39,127 bases of DNA from Saprospiraceae bacterium (GTDB lineage: Bacteria; Bacteroidota; Bacteroidia; Chitinophagales; Saprospiraceae), in NCBI GenBank assembly GCA_013140975.1, contig JABFRV010000186.1, positions 1 through 39,127 on the forward strand, given 5' to 3'. Shown here piece after piece: positions 16,901 to 26,880 of this stretch. Every line of letters begins with the position of its first letter. Within the stretch, counting starts at the first letter, position 1. The notes under the pieces were generated by a model. The model saw only the letters and a list, made by a program, of their open reading frames with translations, did no database searches and had not been told where the DNA came from. The position numbers and the translations under genes are program-made.

Positions 16901-19900
16901 AATAAGTTTCAAATGCAGTGCACACTCCCGCATCATTGCTAGTTACAATGTTAACGGGGCAAGTAATTGCTGGTAATTCAGCATCATTCACTGTTACTGT
17001 AAAAGAACATGTTTTTGTATTTCCACTTGCATCCGTTACTTTAAATGTATTTGTAGTTACTCCATTCGGAAATGCTGATCCGCTTGCAAGACCTGCAGTT
17101 CGTGTTGTGCTTTGGCCTGAACAATTATCTGTTCCGCTAGGTGTTGCATAAGTTTCAATGGCTGTGCACACTCCCGCGTCGTTAGTTGTTACGATGTTAG
17201 CTGGACAACTAATTGCTGGCAATTCATTATCATTCACCGTAACTGTAAAAGAACATGTTTTTGTATTTCCACTTGCATCCGTTACTTTAAATGTATTTGT
17301 AGTTACTCCAATCGGAAATGCTGATCCGCTTGCAAGACCTGAAGTACGAGTTGTAATTTGCCCTGTACAATTATCTGTTCCGGAAGGTGTTGTATATGTT
17401 TCGACTGCTGTACATGCTCCCACATCATTATTTGATGTGATATTAACAGGACAAGAAATTGCAGGCAATTCGTTATCATTAACTGACACTGTAAAGGAAC
17501 ATGTTTTTGTATTTCCAACTGCATCTGTTACTTTAAAGGTATTCGTCGTAATACCAATTGGAAATGCTGATCCACTTGCAAGGCCTGCTGTTCTTACTGT
17601 ACTTTGTCCGGAACAATTATCTGAACCAGAAAGTGTTGAATAAGTTTCAATTGCTGTACACACTCCTGCGTCGTTACTTGTTATGATGTTAGCGGGACAA
17701 GTAATTGCCGGCAATTCATTATCATTCACTGTAACTGTAAAGGAGCATGAATTAGTATTTCCACTTGCATCCGTTGCTGTAACAATAACTGAAGTAGTAC
17801 CCGTATTGAATGTAGATCCACTTGCCGGTGCATAAGTAATATTATCCAATTGACAATTATCTGTTGCTGTAGCACCTACTAGCGTGATTATTGCATTGCA
17901 TTGACCAGGATCAGTTCCTTGCACTATGTTAGCAGGACACGTTACTGAAGGAACTTCTGTTTCGTTGACAGTAACCGTAAAAGAACATGTCTTAGTATTT
18001 CCACTTGCATCCGTTACTGTAAAAGTATTCGTTGTTACCCCTGTCGGAAATGCTGATCCGCTTGCCAGGCCGGCAGTCCGTGTTGTACTTTGTCCTGTAC
18101 AATTATCTGTTCCGGAAGGAGCAGCATATGTTTCAACTGCTGTACAAACTCCAGGATCATTATTGGTAACAATATTAGCAGGACAAGTTATTGCTGGTAA
18201 TTCAGTATCATTCACAGTCACTGTAAATGAACATGTTTTAGTATTTCCAGCTGCATCTGTTACTTTAAAAGTATTCGTAGTAACACCTTTTGGAAATACT
18301 GATCCGCTTGCCAGGCCTGTAGTGCGTACTGTATTTTGACCTGTACAATTATCTGTTCCGCTTGGTGTAGTGTAAGTTTCAACTGCAGTACACACTCCGT
18401 TGTCATTTCCTATTACTATGTTAGCTGGACAAGTAATAATGGGTAATTCTGTATCATTCACGGTAACTGTAAAAGAACACGTGTTTGTATTTCCACTCAC
18501 ATCTGTTGCTGTAACTATAACCGTACTAGCTCCAAGACTGAACAGACTTCCACTTGCAGGCGAATAAGTTATGCCATCAACTTGACAATTATCTGTTGCA
18601 GTAGCTCCTGCAAGCGTGACATTTGCCTGACATTGACCAGTATTAGTTCCTTGCACAATGTTAGCAGGACAAGTTACTGATGGCACTTCTGTTTCATTCA
18701 CTGTTACTGTAAAGGAACATGTTTTTGTATTTCCACTTGCATCTGTTACTTTAAATGTATTTGTTGTTACGCCTGATGAAAATGCTGACCCGCTTACAAG
18801 ACCTGCAGTTTGTATTGTATTTTGTCCTGAACAATTATCAGTTCCTGAAGGTGTAGTGTACGATTCAATAGCTGTACACACGCCGGGATCATTACTAGTT
18901 ACAATGTTGGCTGGACAAGTAATTACAGGTAATTCAGTATCATTCACAGTCACTGTAAAGGAACATGTTTTCGCATTACCAGCTGCATCAGTTATTGTAA
19001 AAGTATTCGTAGTAACACCTTTTGGAAATGCTGATCCGCTTGCAAGACCTGCTGTGCGTACTGTACTTTGACCTGTACAATTATCAGTTCCAACAGGAGT
19101 AGTATACGTTTCAATTGCTGTGCATACTCCCGCATCATTGACCGTTACAATGTTCGATGGACAAGCAATTACTGGCAATTCTGTATCATTCACTGTTACG
19201 GTAAACGAACATGTTTTTGTATTTCCACTTGCATCAGTTACTGTAAAAGTATTCGTCGTAACACCTTTTGGAAATGCTGATCCGCTTGCAAGACCTGCAG
19301 TGCGTACTGTATTTTGACCTGTGCAATTATCTGTTCCAGAAGGTGTAGCGTAAGTTTCGACTGCTATACAGACTCCAGGATCATTATTAGTTACAATATT
19401 TGCTGGACAACTAATCGCCGGCAATTCATTATCTGTCACAATCACCGTAAAAGAACATGTTTTAGTATTTCCACTAGCATCCGTTACTGTAAATGTATTC
19501 GTTGTTACTCCTACCGGAAATGCTGTTCCGCTTGCAAGACCTATAGTACGTACTGTACTTTGACCTGTACAATTATCGGCTCCCACAGGAGCAACATATG
19601 TTGCAACAGCTGAGCACACTCCGACGTCATTGTTATTTGTAATATTAGCTGGACAAGTTATAACTGGTAATTCTGTATCATTCACAGTTACAGTTAACGA
19701 ACATGTTTTTGTATTACCACTTGCATCCGTTACTGTAAAAGTATTCGTAGTAATACCTATAGGAAATGCTGATCCGCTTGCAAGACCTGTAGTGCGTACT
19801 GTGCTTTGACCTGTACAATTATCAGTTCCAACAGGAGCAGTATACGTTTCAACTGCTGTGCACACTCCCGCATCATTGCCTGTTATAATGTTCGCTGGAC

Positions 19901-22900
19901 ACGTAATTACAGGCAACTCAGTATCATTCACAGTAACAGTAAACGAACAAGTTTTTGTATTTCCACTAGCATCTGTTACTGTAAAAGTATTCGTCGTAAC
20001 ACCTTTTGGAAATGCTGATCCACTTGCAAGACCTGCAGTGAGCACTGTGCTTTGACCTGTACAATTATCAGTTCCAACAGGTGTAGCATAAGTTTCGACT
20101 GCTATGCATACTCCGGCGTCATTGCCTGTTACAATGTTTACTGGACAAGTAATTACTGGTAATTCTGTATCATTCACCGTAACAGTAAACGAACATGTTT
20201 TCGTATTTCCACTTGCATCCGTTACTGTAAAAGTATTCGTAGTAACACCTATTGGAAATGCTGATCCACTAGCAAGACCTGTAGTGCGTACTGTACTTTG
20301 ACCTGTACAATTATCAGTTCCAACAGGTGTAGTATAAGTTTCAACTGCTGTACAGATTCCAGCGTCATTACCTGTTGTGATATTGGCAGGACAGGAAATT
20401 ACTGGTAATTCTGTATCAATCACTGTAGCTGTAAAGGAACATGTTTTTGTATTTCCACTTGCATCTGTTACTGTAAAAGTATTCGTAGTAACACCATTTG
20501 GAAATGCTGATCCACTAGCAAGACCTGCAGTAAGTACTGTGGTTTGACCTGTACAATTATCTGTTCCAACAGGTGTAGTATACGTTTCAATAGCAGTGCA
20601 AACACCCACATCATTGCCTGTTACGATGTTGGCAGGACAAGCAATTACTGGCAATTCTGTATCATTCACTGTAACTGTAAAAGAACAAGTTCTTGTATTC
20701 CCGTTTGTATCTGTTACTCTAAAGGTATTTGTTGTCACACCTTTTGTAAATTCTGATCCACTTGCAAGACCTGCAGTTTGGATTGTAGTTGGCCCGGGAC
20801 AGTTATCAGTACCAACAGGTGTTGTATAGCTTACAATTGCAGTACACAAACCTGAATTATTTGACATTGCGATGTTTGATGGGCAAGTTATTTGAGGAAG
20901 CTCAGTATCTGATTTAATGATTGTAATCGGTCCTGCTAAAAATCCGGTGCATCCATTGTGTGTAATGCTAAAATCCGAATACGTTCCAAAACCAAGATTA
21001 ATTAAAGTAGTAGTATTTGAGCTTATGGTTCGACTTGCGGAAGCCGCAACTCCATTCTTTTTATAATTAATTGTGTAAGTTCCATTTGGAATATTCGTAA
21101 AATTCAATACAATGCTTCCATCATTGCCGGTACAGGATTCATTCATAATCGTCCCTGATGTAATTACAATCAAAGGAGTACTATTGTAGAGATCCGAAGA
21201 CCATAATCCCCTTCCATAAGTTGCAGCATAAATTTTATTCGTTGATTTAAGAATTTCAAGTTCTTGTATTTCGACATTTGGCAACTGATCGCTAAACAAA
21301 ACCCAATCAGATAATGAATTATCTCTGTAATAAATTCCTACATCCATTCCAACATATATTCCATCCAAAGTACAGGGATCATAGACAATGCAGTTTGCAG
21401 GAATATTTGGTAAAGTTCCTGAGACATTTGTCCAAGTAGAACCCCCGTTTGTTGATTTATACACTTTCGCACCGGCTGAATAATTTTGTCTTACAGCCCA
21501 TAATGTGTTAGGATCTGTTGGATGTATTGCTATCATATTAGTATTGGATCCAGGTGAGGAAAGAGAATCCCATGTAGTTCCAGCATTTGTAGTTCTATAC
21601 AAAACATTGGATCTTCCTGCATATATAATCTGATTATTTGAAGGCGCCACATTGAGAATCGTTAAATTTCCACCAAAAATAGCTCCACTAATGTCTGTCC
21701 AACTTGTTCCATTATTAATAGATTTCCATACTTTAGTATATCCGGCATAAATAGTTGAAGAAGAAACAGGATCTAAAGAATGTGGAGTAATCCAAGAACC
21801 ATTTGGATCCCCTGGAATACTGTCCCTAATATGTCTCCAATTAATTCCTCCGTCTGTTGAGCCGTGTAACCCACCGTTTTGATATTCTCCATACATTATA
21901 TTTGATGAAGTCGGGTGTATGCTACATTCCATTCCGTCGCCACCAATTTCATCAGTCCAGGTTCCTCCTGAGCTTCTTAATTTGGTTCCATTATCCTGAA
22001 GGCCACAAATAACTTTTCCATCTGAGGCTGAAACTCCAAGTCTATACATTTGGCTGATCGTTAAATTTCCGCTTATTTCTGTCCATGTAGTTCCACCATT
22101 AGAAGTTTTATAAACTCCTCCATCATTTCCTCCAAAAAGTGTTGTTCCTCTCCATTCAAATGCATGTTTATCAGCATGAACTGCAGGTGGACCCGCTCCT
22201 GCAAACCAATGCGTATTTATTGTCCAATTCGCTCCTCCGTCAACTGATTTCCAGGTATTTACTCCACCCACAAATATTATATCTTTATTTGTAGGATCAA
22301 CGGTTGCTACCAAATCATACCATCCCTGGCCTCCTACGTCACTTCCATTTGTTTCCCAGCCTAATAAATTGGGTGAGCTAGACCTCAAAGTATATGAACT
22401 CCCACTGTTAGTACTTCTGTAAAAAGCCTTAAATCCGCTGTTTATTGAATCTGAACACAAAGCGTAAACATGTGTGTCGTCTGAAGGAGCTATTGCCAAA
22501 GCTATTCTATTGGTGCCAAGAATTGTTTGAACATTTGACCAAGTAGCTCCATTATCTGTTGATCTAAATAGCATGTTTCTCGTACAAGCATAAAAAATGT
22601 TTGTTGATCCATCAGGATTTGCTTCAATATCATAAAAATTACCTGATTGAACTGATGTCCAATTTGCTCCCCCATCTGTGGTTCTCCAAATTCCAAAAGA
22701 GCTTGCAATCATCATTGAATTCTCATTATCCGGATCAAGAATAATTTTTCTAATTACTCTAAAATTCGTTATATTCCAATTTAAACCGGTAGTTGAAAAA
22801 CTTGTTCCTCCATTAGTTGATTTTAAAACTCCGATTGAATAATTATCAAAACCATCTCCATCACCAGTCGCGATAAAAATTACATCTGGATTAGACGGCA

Positions 22901-23468
22901 GAACAGCAATTCCGGAAACGCCTAATGATCCCAATAAATCTGTAGAAGTTGTATAGTTGACGCCACCATCTGTAGTTTTCCATAGTCCTCCTCCTGCAGC
23001 TCCTACATAAAATATATTTACGTTAGAAGGGTGAAAAGCAATGGAATTAATTCTTCCAACACCTGCATAACCACCTCCGGGAGAGAAGTTAGGTCCAAGT
23101 GAAGTCCAATTTGCAGGCATACTTCTAGTTTGATTCTTCTGACTTTTCACATATCGATCAAATTGATTAATTGTATGGTTAGCAGCAGGAAAACTTCCAT
23201 CTTCTATCACTCTAGATTGCCAGTACCATTCCCATCTTTTATATGCTTTATACCCTTTTCCCTTTTCCTTGATATTTCTTACACTCCAGTAGTCATTGGC
23301 TTCTTTTTGAATACTTAAGAAGTTTGGAGACTTAGACTGAAAAGCCTTATCCATCCATGGTTGGGCAGAGAGAAATATAGAAATGGTAAGAAATGAAAGA
23401 ATCAAACTTATCAAACGAAAAGCCTTGCTTTTCTGAAAAACAACCGATTCTTGATGGAGAATATTCAT
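13989..23468 (-). CDS. Giant multidomain surface protein: Asp-box beta-propeller, 25 HYR domains, T9SS sorting domain
   Basis: The ATG at 23468 (MNILHQES) is preferred because it gives a normal signal peptide (FRLISLILSFLTISIFLSAQ), for about 3159 residues. Residues about 75-770 carry some eleven Asp-box-like motifs (KTTDGGVNY, RTTDGGANWT, KSTNGGSTWT), as in sortilin/sialidase-type beta-propellers. Then come 19 contiguous HYR domains of about 82 residues (DTELPxITCPANI...GVTTNTFxVTDASGNTKTCSFTVTV). A metal-binding-like EICDNNIDDNCDG segment, six more diverged HYR domains and a second EICNNNIDDDCDG follow. A thrombospondin type 3-like DTDGDGIDNSVDNC stretch, a CHIVGN...QAHLNHGDYLG module and a T9SS type A sorting domain (ITPNPNDG, NIAGKVI, GNYLLKY) end the protein. 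HYR domains are immunoglobulin-like and usually linked to adhesion; a fibrous surface adhesin is likely. Confidence 0.9.
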   Translation of the reverse strand: MNILHQESVVFQKSKAFRLISLILSFLTISIFLSAQPWMDKAFQSKSPNFLSIQKEANDYWSVRNIKEKGKGYKAYKRWEWYWQSRVIEDGSFPAANHTINQFDRYVKSQKNQTRSMPANWTSLGPNFSPGGGYAGVGRINSIAFHPSNVNIFYVGAAGGGLWKTTDGGVNYTTSTDLLGSLGVSGIAVLPSNPDVIFIATGDGDGFDNYSIGVLKSTNGGTSFSTTGLNWNITNFRVIRKIILDPDNENSMMIASSFGIWRTTDGGANWTSVQSGNFYDIEANPDGSTNIFYACTRNMLFRSTDNGATWSNVQTILGTNRIALAIAPSDDTHVYALCSDSINSGFKAFYRSTNSGSSYTLRSSSPNLLGWETNGSDVGGQGWYDLVATVDPTNKDIIFVGGVNTWKSVDGGANWTINTHWFAGAGPPAVHADKHAFEWRGTTLFGGNDGGVYKTSNGGTTWTEISGNLTISQMYRLGVSASDGKVICGLQDNGTKLRSSGGTWTDEIGGDGMECSIHPTSSNIMYGEYQNGGLHGSTDGGINWRHIRDSIPGDPNGSWITPHSLDPVSSSTIYAGYTKVWKSINNGTSWTDISGAIFGGNLTILNVAPSNNQIIYAGRSNVLYRTTNAGTTWDSLSSPGSNTNMIAIHPTDPNTLWAVRQNYSAGAKVYKSTNGGSTWTNVSGTLPNIPANCIVYDPCTLDGIYVGMDVGIYYRDNSLSDWVLFSDQLPNVEIQELEILKSTNKIYAATYGRGLWSSDLYNSTPLIVITSGTIMNESCTGNDGSIVLNFTNIPNGTYTINYKKNGVAASASRTISSNTTTLINLGFGTYSDFSITHNGCTGFLAGPITIIKSDTELPQITCPSNIAMSNNSGLCTAIVSYTTPVGTDNCPGPTTIQTAGLASGSEFTKGVTTNTFRVTDTNGNTRTCSFTVTVNDTELPVIACPANIVTGNDVGVCTAIETYTTPVGTDNCTGQTTVLTAGLASGSAFPNGVTTNTFTVTDASGNTKTCSFTATVIDTELPVISCPANITTGNDAGICTAVETYTTPVGTDNCTGQSTVRTTGLASGSAFPIGVTTNTFTVTDASGNTKTCSFTVTVNDTELPVITCPVNIVTGNDAGVCIAVETYATPVGTDNCTGQSTVLTAGLASGSAFPKGVTTNTFTVTDASGNTKTCSFTVTVNDTELPVITCPANIITGNDAGVCTAVETYTAPVGTDNCTGQSTVRTTGLASGSAFPIGITTNTFTVTDASGNTKTCSLTVTVNDTELPVITCPANITNNNDVGVCSAVATYVAPVGADNCTGQSTVRTIGLASGTAFPVGVTTNTFTVTDASGNTKTCSFTVIVTDNELPAISCPANIVTNNDPGVCIAVETYATPSGTDNCTGQNTVRTAGLASGSAFPKGVTTNTFTVTDASGNTKTCSFTVTVNDTELPVIACPSNIVTVNDAGVCTAIETYTTPVGTDNCTGQSTVRTAGLASGSAFPKGVTTNTFTITDAAGNAKTCSFTVTVNDTELPVITCPANIVTSNDPGVCTAIESYTTPSGTDNCSGQNTIQTAGLVSGSAFSSGVTTNTFKVTDASGNTKTCSFTVTVNETEVPSVTCPANIVQGTNTGQCQANVTLAGATATDNCQVDGITYSPASGSLFSLGASTVIVTATDVSGNTNTCSFTVTVNDTELPIITCPANIVIGNDNGVCTAVETYTTPSGTDNCTGQNTVRTTGLASGSVFPKGVTTNTFKVTDAAGNTKTCSFTVTVNDTELPAITCPANIVTNNDPGVCTAVETYAAPSGTDNCTGQSTTRTAGLASGSAFPTGVTTNTFTVTDASGNTKTCSFTVTVNETEVPSVTCPANIVQGTDPGQCNAIITLVGATATDNCQLDNITYAPASGSTFNTGTTSVIVTATDASGNTNSCSFTVTVNDNELPAITCPANIITSNDAGVCTAIETYSTLSGSDNCSGQSTVRTAGLASGSAFPIGITTNTFKVTDAVGNTKTCSFTVSVNDNELPAISCPVNITSNNDVGACTAVETYTTPSGTDNCTGQITTRTSGLASGSAFPIGVTTNTFKVTDASGNTKTCSFTVTVNDNELPAISCPANIVTTNDAGVCTAIETYATPSGTDNCSGQSTTRTAGLASGSAFPNGVTTNTFKVTDASGNTKTCSFTVTVNDAELPAITCPVNIVTSNDAGVCTAFETYSTPMGTDNCSGQSTTQTAGLASGSAFPKGVTANTFKVTDANGNTNTCSFTVTVNDSELPAITCPSNIVTGNDAGVCTAVETYTSPLGTDNCSGQSTMQTAGLASGSAFPNGVTTNTFKVTDASGNTKTCSFTITVNDNELPVISCPANIVTENDPEVCTAVETYATPAGADNCTGQNTIQTAGLASGSAFPNGVTTNTFKVTDASGNTKTCSFTITVYTTAVEICDNNIDDNCDGIIDDGCCEPPVITDCPSYISVNTTTNTCKANVNYSVLATGDPTPTYTYVFSGATNSSGAGTGTGLVFDKGVTNVAVTSTNGCGDNAICNFTITVNDVQIPAITCPANMIENAIPNTCSKTVTFTAPVGTDNCSGSTTVQLNGLPSGSTFNTGITTNTYKVTDGSGNTKTCSFTIQVKEPILPTLTCPANIVEDADPGECSAIVIYTVTSSDNCPGLNVSYTQLSGTEFIVGITTVTVLATDASDNTKSCSFTVTINDIEDPVVSCPDIEKILDIGANTAIVNLSVNATDNCSNVTTTFIPVSGTAFEFGTTAVTSTVTDDAGNSTTCNFNVHVIDLEPPVATCPLEDVELDAIEGHCFGEAEYSTSYSDNVQVDYSYFDPYTSNSRYDVGTTVVTYTVVDIAGNSNSCTFNVIVYDTQDPVLTCPDTMKIQLNAGVCNKIVWYTSSASDNCADPTIVYTPSNGSTLGIGNAVVNGTVTDGSGNTSTCKFVVSIKAAAEICNNNIDDDCDGLTDEGCNDTDGDGIDNSVDNCKTIANPGQEDSDCDGVGNVCDVCAGGDDKIDNDNNGLPDCKNKPANYSSLPASWKCGSNKAYVCHIVGNYKSTCVTWSLVQAHLNHGDYLGPCNQVKCNTLSKDESDMPSLEQFGSNYDDELSIDITPNPNDGNFVLHLDGLQQYHGIIEIVNIAGKVIYYSEIDNTENHVHLNLDLRNLVEGNYLLKYKDKEYVFNKLIVVVK
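16248..20912 (-). repeat. 246-bp tandem DNA repeat encoding 19 HYR domains
   Basis: Nineteen units of about 246 bases follow one another without linkers. Units 10 and 13 are a different flavour (NETEVPSVTCPANIVQG) spaced three units apart, suggesting that a block of several units was duplicated. The third-base conservation also creates long spurious open frames on the plus strand. Confidence 0.9.
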
Positions 23469-23970
23469 AAATTTATATTTATTTATTTTCAATATATAGT
23501 AAAAGTTAAATAGCTTATCTAAATACCTGATTTTCAATTATTTGCTAAAACTTTTAATTTCTAAATTCATCTTTTAAGAAGCAAGACTTCTTAAAATAGA
23601 ACCAAAATTAACAATGTATTCTATTGTATAGATTACGATTTTTGATAAACTCAGATAGATGATAGAATGCTAGTTCTTTAAGAGAAAATTGAAATAATAT
23701 TATAAACTAAAAATGTAAAAAACATTAAATCAACCTCTTTGCAATTTCTTATAATGAACAGCCGGATATGCTAATGATTCGATGGCAAATGTAGCTATAC
23801 ATTAACTAATTTTGAAGGATTTTTAGTGAAAAATCAGATAAAAGGGATTATCTATTAAGAATATTTAATCGAAAGACAGACTAAATATTCAAATTCCTAA
23901 ATGTTCTTGATAGCTCATCATGAGTTTAAGCTTCTTAACAGCTAAACATGTTAGAAAACAAAGCAAACCC
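23469..23970. other. Intergenic region between the giant gene and the lipoprotein gene
   Basis: AT-rich DNA without a credible gene. It should hold the promoter of the giant gene, but no full TAnnTTTG match is seen near the start. The only distinct element is the inverted repeat at 23572-23596. Confidence 0.4.
23572..23596. repeat. Perfect 10-bp inverted repeat upstream of the giant gene
   Basis: TTTTAAGAAG and CTTCTTAAAA flank a 5-base spacer (CAAGA), about 100 bases upstream of the ATG at 23468. It could be a hairpin terminator for the lipoprotein gene ending at 23971 or a dimeric-regulator operator. The symmetry is seen directly; the function is open. Confidence 0.5.
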
Positions 23971-25329
23971 TTACTCAACGATTCTATATCTGTTATTTCT
24001 TAACTCAACTATTTTCACATATGCATTTTCATAGTATTGTAAAACCGGAGCTCCCCCAGGAGTTATAAGTTTATGAATCGGTTTAATATCGAACATAGTT
24101 TCTAAATAAGAGATATGCGGCGGTAGGTTTTTAAATTGAAAATCAGAACCGTGTGCCCGAAGATTTCGAATTGAATATTTCATTACATCATATCCTTCCA
24201 GAGCATCTTGAGATGGAAATTCACGATACTTGTCAAAGTATCTTTTCTTAAAGGACTTAATATTTTGATTATCCTGATCAAAGTAATTACTAATACTCAA
24301 TCTTATTTTATAAACATTCATGTAATCAATAATATCCGCCTTCATCTCAAGCCATTTGTACATTCCATACACAATAATTTCCTTGTTGGTTTTTTCTGAA
24401 ACAACACGGCGTAGAAAATGGTAGATATAATTTTCATCTTTAGAACTTGCCATTGGTAAAATAAATACTGTAGGTCCGGTCTCTTTTAACATTGGCGTTA
24501 TAATTGGATCAACACCCGTTGCAAGATCATTTTCTTTAATTATTTTTTCAACGATATCTTTGTATTTATTAGAATCATTAAAATTTTTAAGCTTAGATTC
24601 ATCAATGGACTTAGAAATTAATATAATGTTTTCAGTAGGATACTTTGCTCTTGCATGCTCATTGATATTCTGATAATGTGCACTCAGACCCGCTTTAGTC
24701 TGAATGTAATAAGGATTTTCTTCGGTTATACTAGGACTACTCACCCAAGGGCTAATCAAGGTTGTTTCATGATCTTTTGACCAGGTTGCAACGTACTTTA
24801 ATGCTTCGACTTTCTGGGGACCAATGATAATATGTGGAGCCATATTACTATAATTTGCCAATGACACAGCAGCTTCTTCAACAGATTCACAATCATAGAC
24901 ATCTATAACTACCTTTTTTCCCGCTTCACGACTTAATTCATCAATTGCCATATTCATTCCTGCATAAAAATGAACATAACGCGTACTTGCTGAATTAATT
25001 CTTGATGTAGAAGTATCATTTCCCGAAGTTTTAAAAGGCACCAAAGCGACAATTCTTAACTGATCAATCTCTTTTTTATATTTCCCTGTAGGTTTATATA
25101 CTACCTCATCACTTTTATTTGTACTCGGTGTAACAACAGGAGTTTCAGCTTTTTTTGCCGGTTCGTTTTTCCAAACAACTGTATCTATTTTAACAGGCTT
25201 CTCACTTGTTGGCTTCGCCGGAGGATTCTTTTGCGTATTTACAGGAATACTTTTACGCGTTGCACACTGCGAAAAAAACAAAAGAGAAAAAAATAAAAAA
25301 AAGATAAGCAATCGCTTATTCCCATTCAA
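23971..25329 (-). CDS. Lipoprotein with type 1 periplasmic-binding-protein fold
   Basis: The TTG at 25329 gives MNGNKRLL plus a hydrophobic core and lipobox FSQC (Cys at residue 22), an ideal lipoprotein signal. An ATG at 25359 in frame is an alternative with a longer N terminus. A Pro/Lys-rich linker (about residues 25-90) is followed by a domain resembling ABC-transporter/branched-chain amino acid-type receptors: [10 protein letters not shown], a NMAIDEL helix, [28 protein letters not shown], and [12 protein letters not shown]. No permease or ATPase genes are adjacent, so it may be a stand-alone envelope sensor or scaffold and not a transport receptor. It overlaps the end of guaA by 14 bases and is probably translated from the same transcript. 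Confidence 0.7.
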   Translation of the reverse strand: MNGNKRLLIFFLFFSLLFFSQCATRKSIPVNTQKNPPAKPTSEKPVKIDTVVWKNEPAKKAETPVVTPSTNKSDEVVYKPTGKYKKEIDQLRIVALVPFKTSGNDTSTSRINSASTRYVHFYAGMNMAIDELSREAGKKVVIDVYDCESVEEAAVSLANYSNMAPHIIIGPQKVEALKYVATWSKDHETTLISPWVSSPSITEENPYYIQTKAGLSAHYQNINEHARAKYPTENIILISKSIDESKLKNFNDSNKYKDIVEKIIKENDLATGVDPIITPMLKETGPTVFILPMASSKDENYIYHFLRRVVSEKTNKEIIVYGMYKWLEMKADIIDYMNVYKIRLSISNYFDQDNQNIKSFKKRYFDKYREFPSQDALEGYDVMKYSIRNLRAHGSDFQFKNLPPHISYLETMFDIKPIHKLITPGGAPVLQYYENAYVKIVELRNNRYRIVE

Positions 25330-26851
25330 TGGTTGCCGGTGGCTTGCTGCTAATATCATAAACGACTCGATTAATTCCTTTAACTTTATTAATAATTTCA
25401 TTTGAGATTGCCGCAAGAACATCATGTGGGATAAAACTCCATTGAGCTGTCATGCCATCCAGAGATTCAACAGCACGCAAAGCAAGAACAAATTCATAGG
25501 TTCTTTCATCACCCATAACACCAACTGTTTTAACAGGTAATAATATTGCGCCTGCCTGCCAGATTTTAGAATAAAGGTCATTCTTTTTTAACTGATCTAT
25601 ATAAATTGAATCTGCTTCCTGAAGAATCTTAATTTTTTCTTCCGTTATATCACCAACAATTCGAATTGCAAGTCCAGGACCCGGAAATGGGTGTCGTTGC
25701 AAAATTGCTTCCGGTAATTTTAATTCCCTGCCAACTCTTCTTACCTCATCTTTAAATAATGATCGTAAAGGCTCAATAATTTTTAATGTAAGAGTATCTG
25801 GAAGTCCACCTACATTATGATGTGATTTAATTGTTACGGAAGGACCATGTACGGAAGCGGATTCAATGACATCCGGATATATTGTTCCTTGTGCCAGCCA
25901 TTTTACTGTAGGGAGAGAGGTCGCTTCTTTTTCAAAAACATCAATAAAGCACTTTCCAATAATTTTTCTTTTTTTCTCAGGATCGCTTACGCCATCTAAT
26001 GATTGTAAAAAATAAGCCGAAGCATCTATGCCTTTAACATTTAATCCCAGTTCCTTATAACTATGAAGTACAAGTTGAAATTCATCTTTTCTCAACAATC
26101 CATTATCTATAAAAAAGCAATGCAACTTATTACCTATTGCTTTATGTAGCAATAATGCTGCTACTGATGAATCAACTCCTCCAGACAGAGCCAATAATAC
26201 TTCATCATCCTTGACTTCAGATTGAATAGATTCAACCGTTTCCTGAATATAAGAACCCGGAGTCCAATCTGCTTTTAAGGCGCAAATATTTAGAAAGAAA
26301 TTTTCGAATAAATCTTTACCTATTGGTGTATGCACAACTTCTGGATGAAATTGAACGAAATATGCCGGAAATTTAGAATCTCGTTTTTTGAATGCTGCAT
26401 TCTCAATTGTTAATGTAGAAGCAATTCTTTCAAAAGCTTCTGGAATAGCAATAATGGAATCACTGTGCGACATCCAAACCTGTGACTTCTCAGAAATTCC
26501 ATCCCAAAAAGGATCTTTGGATATATTTGATAATTCTGCGTGACCAAATTCTCGATGTCCACTTGCCACAACAGAACCTCCATAAAAGTTTGCAGTTAAC
26601 TGGGCTCCGTAACAAATACCCAGAACAGGATAATGATCAATTATGGTATTTAAATCTACGGAAGGATGATCTGTCTCTCTAACGGAAGCTGGACTACCGG
26701 ACAAAACAACTGCATGAAGATTGGTTTTATCAATTTCATTCCATCTATAATATGGATGGATTTCACAATACATATTTATTTCGCGAATTCTCCTCGCGAT
26801 TAGCTGTGTAACCTGTGAGCCAAAATCAAGAATAACAATACGGGAATGCAT
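25316..26851 (-). CDS. guaA: GMP synthase (glutamine-hydrolysing)
   Basis: The 511-residue protein converts XMP to GMP with glutamine and ATP, the last step of guanine nucleotide synthesis in the cytoplasm. The N-terminal class I amidotransferase half shows ILDFGSQ, the nucleophile Cys80 in LGICYGAQ, and the His/Glu pair in FHPEV. The ATP pyrophosphatase half has the P-loop [13 protein letters not shown], and the C-terminal dimerisation domain has [12 protein letters not shown] and the final PPATIEWE signature, all at expected positions and normal length. It lies 29 bases downstream of nusB on the same strand and overlaps the following lipoprotein gene. Confidence 0.97.
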   Translation of the reverse strand: MHSRIVILDFGSQVTQLIARRIREINMYCEIHPYYRWNEIDKTNLHAVVLSGSPASVRETDHPSVDLNTIIDHYPVLGICYGAQLTANFYGGSVVASGHREFGHAELSNISKDPFWDGISEKSQVWMSHSDSIIAIPEAFERIASTLTIENAAFKKRDSKFPAYFVQFHPEVVHTPIGKDLFENFFLNICALKADWTPGSYIQETVESIQSEVKDDEVLLALSGGVDSSVAALLLHKAIGNKLHCFFIDNGLLRKDEFQLVLHSYKELGLNVKGIDASAYFLQSLDGVSDPEKKRKIIGKCFIDVFEKEATSLPTVKWLAQGTIYPDVIESASVHGPSVTIKSHHNVGGLPDTLTLKIIEPLRSLFKDEVRRVGRELKLPEAILQRHPFPGPGLAIRIVGDITEEKIKILQEADSIYIDQLKKNDLYSKIWQAGAILLPVKTVGVMGDERTYEFVLALRAVESLDGMTAQWSFIPHDVLAAISNEIINKVKGINRVVYDISSKPPATIEWE

Positions 26852-26880
26852 GATGATTAAAAATAAAGTGGGTACAATTC

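Noticed and set aside
15250-20829. Many plus-strand open frames of 65-160 codons opposite the giant gene
   Set aside because: They recur with the 246-bp HYR period, and their proteins are simply the antisense of the conserved repeat. No independent start signals or domains are seen.
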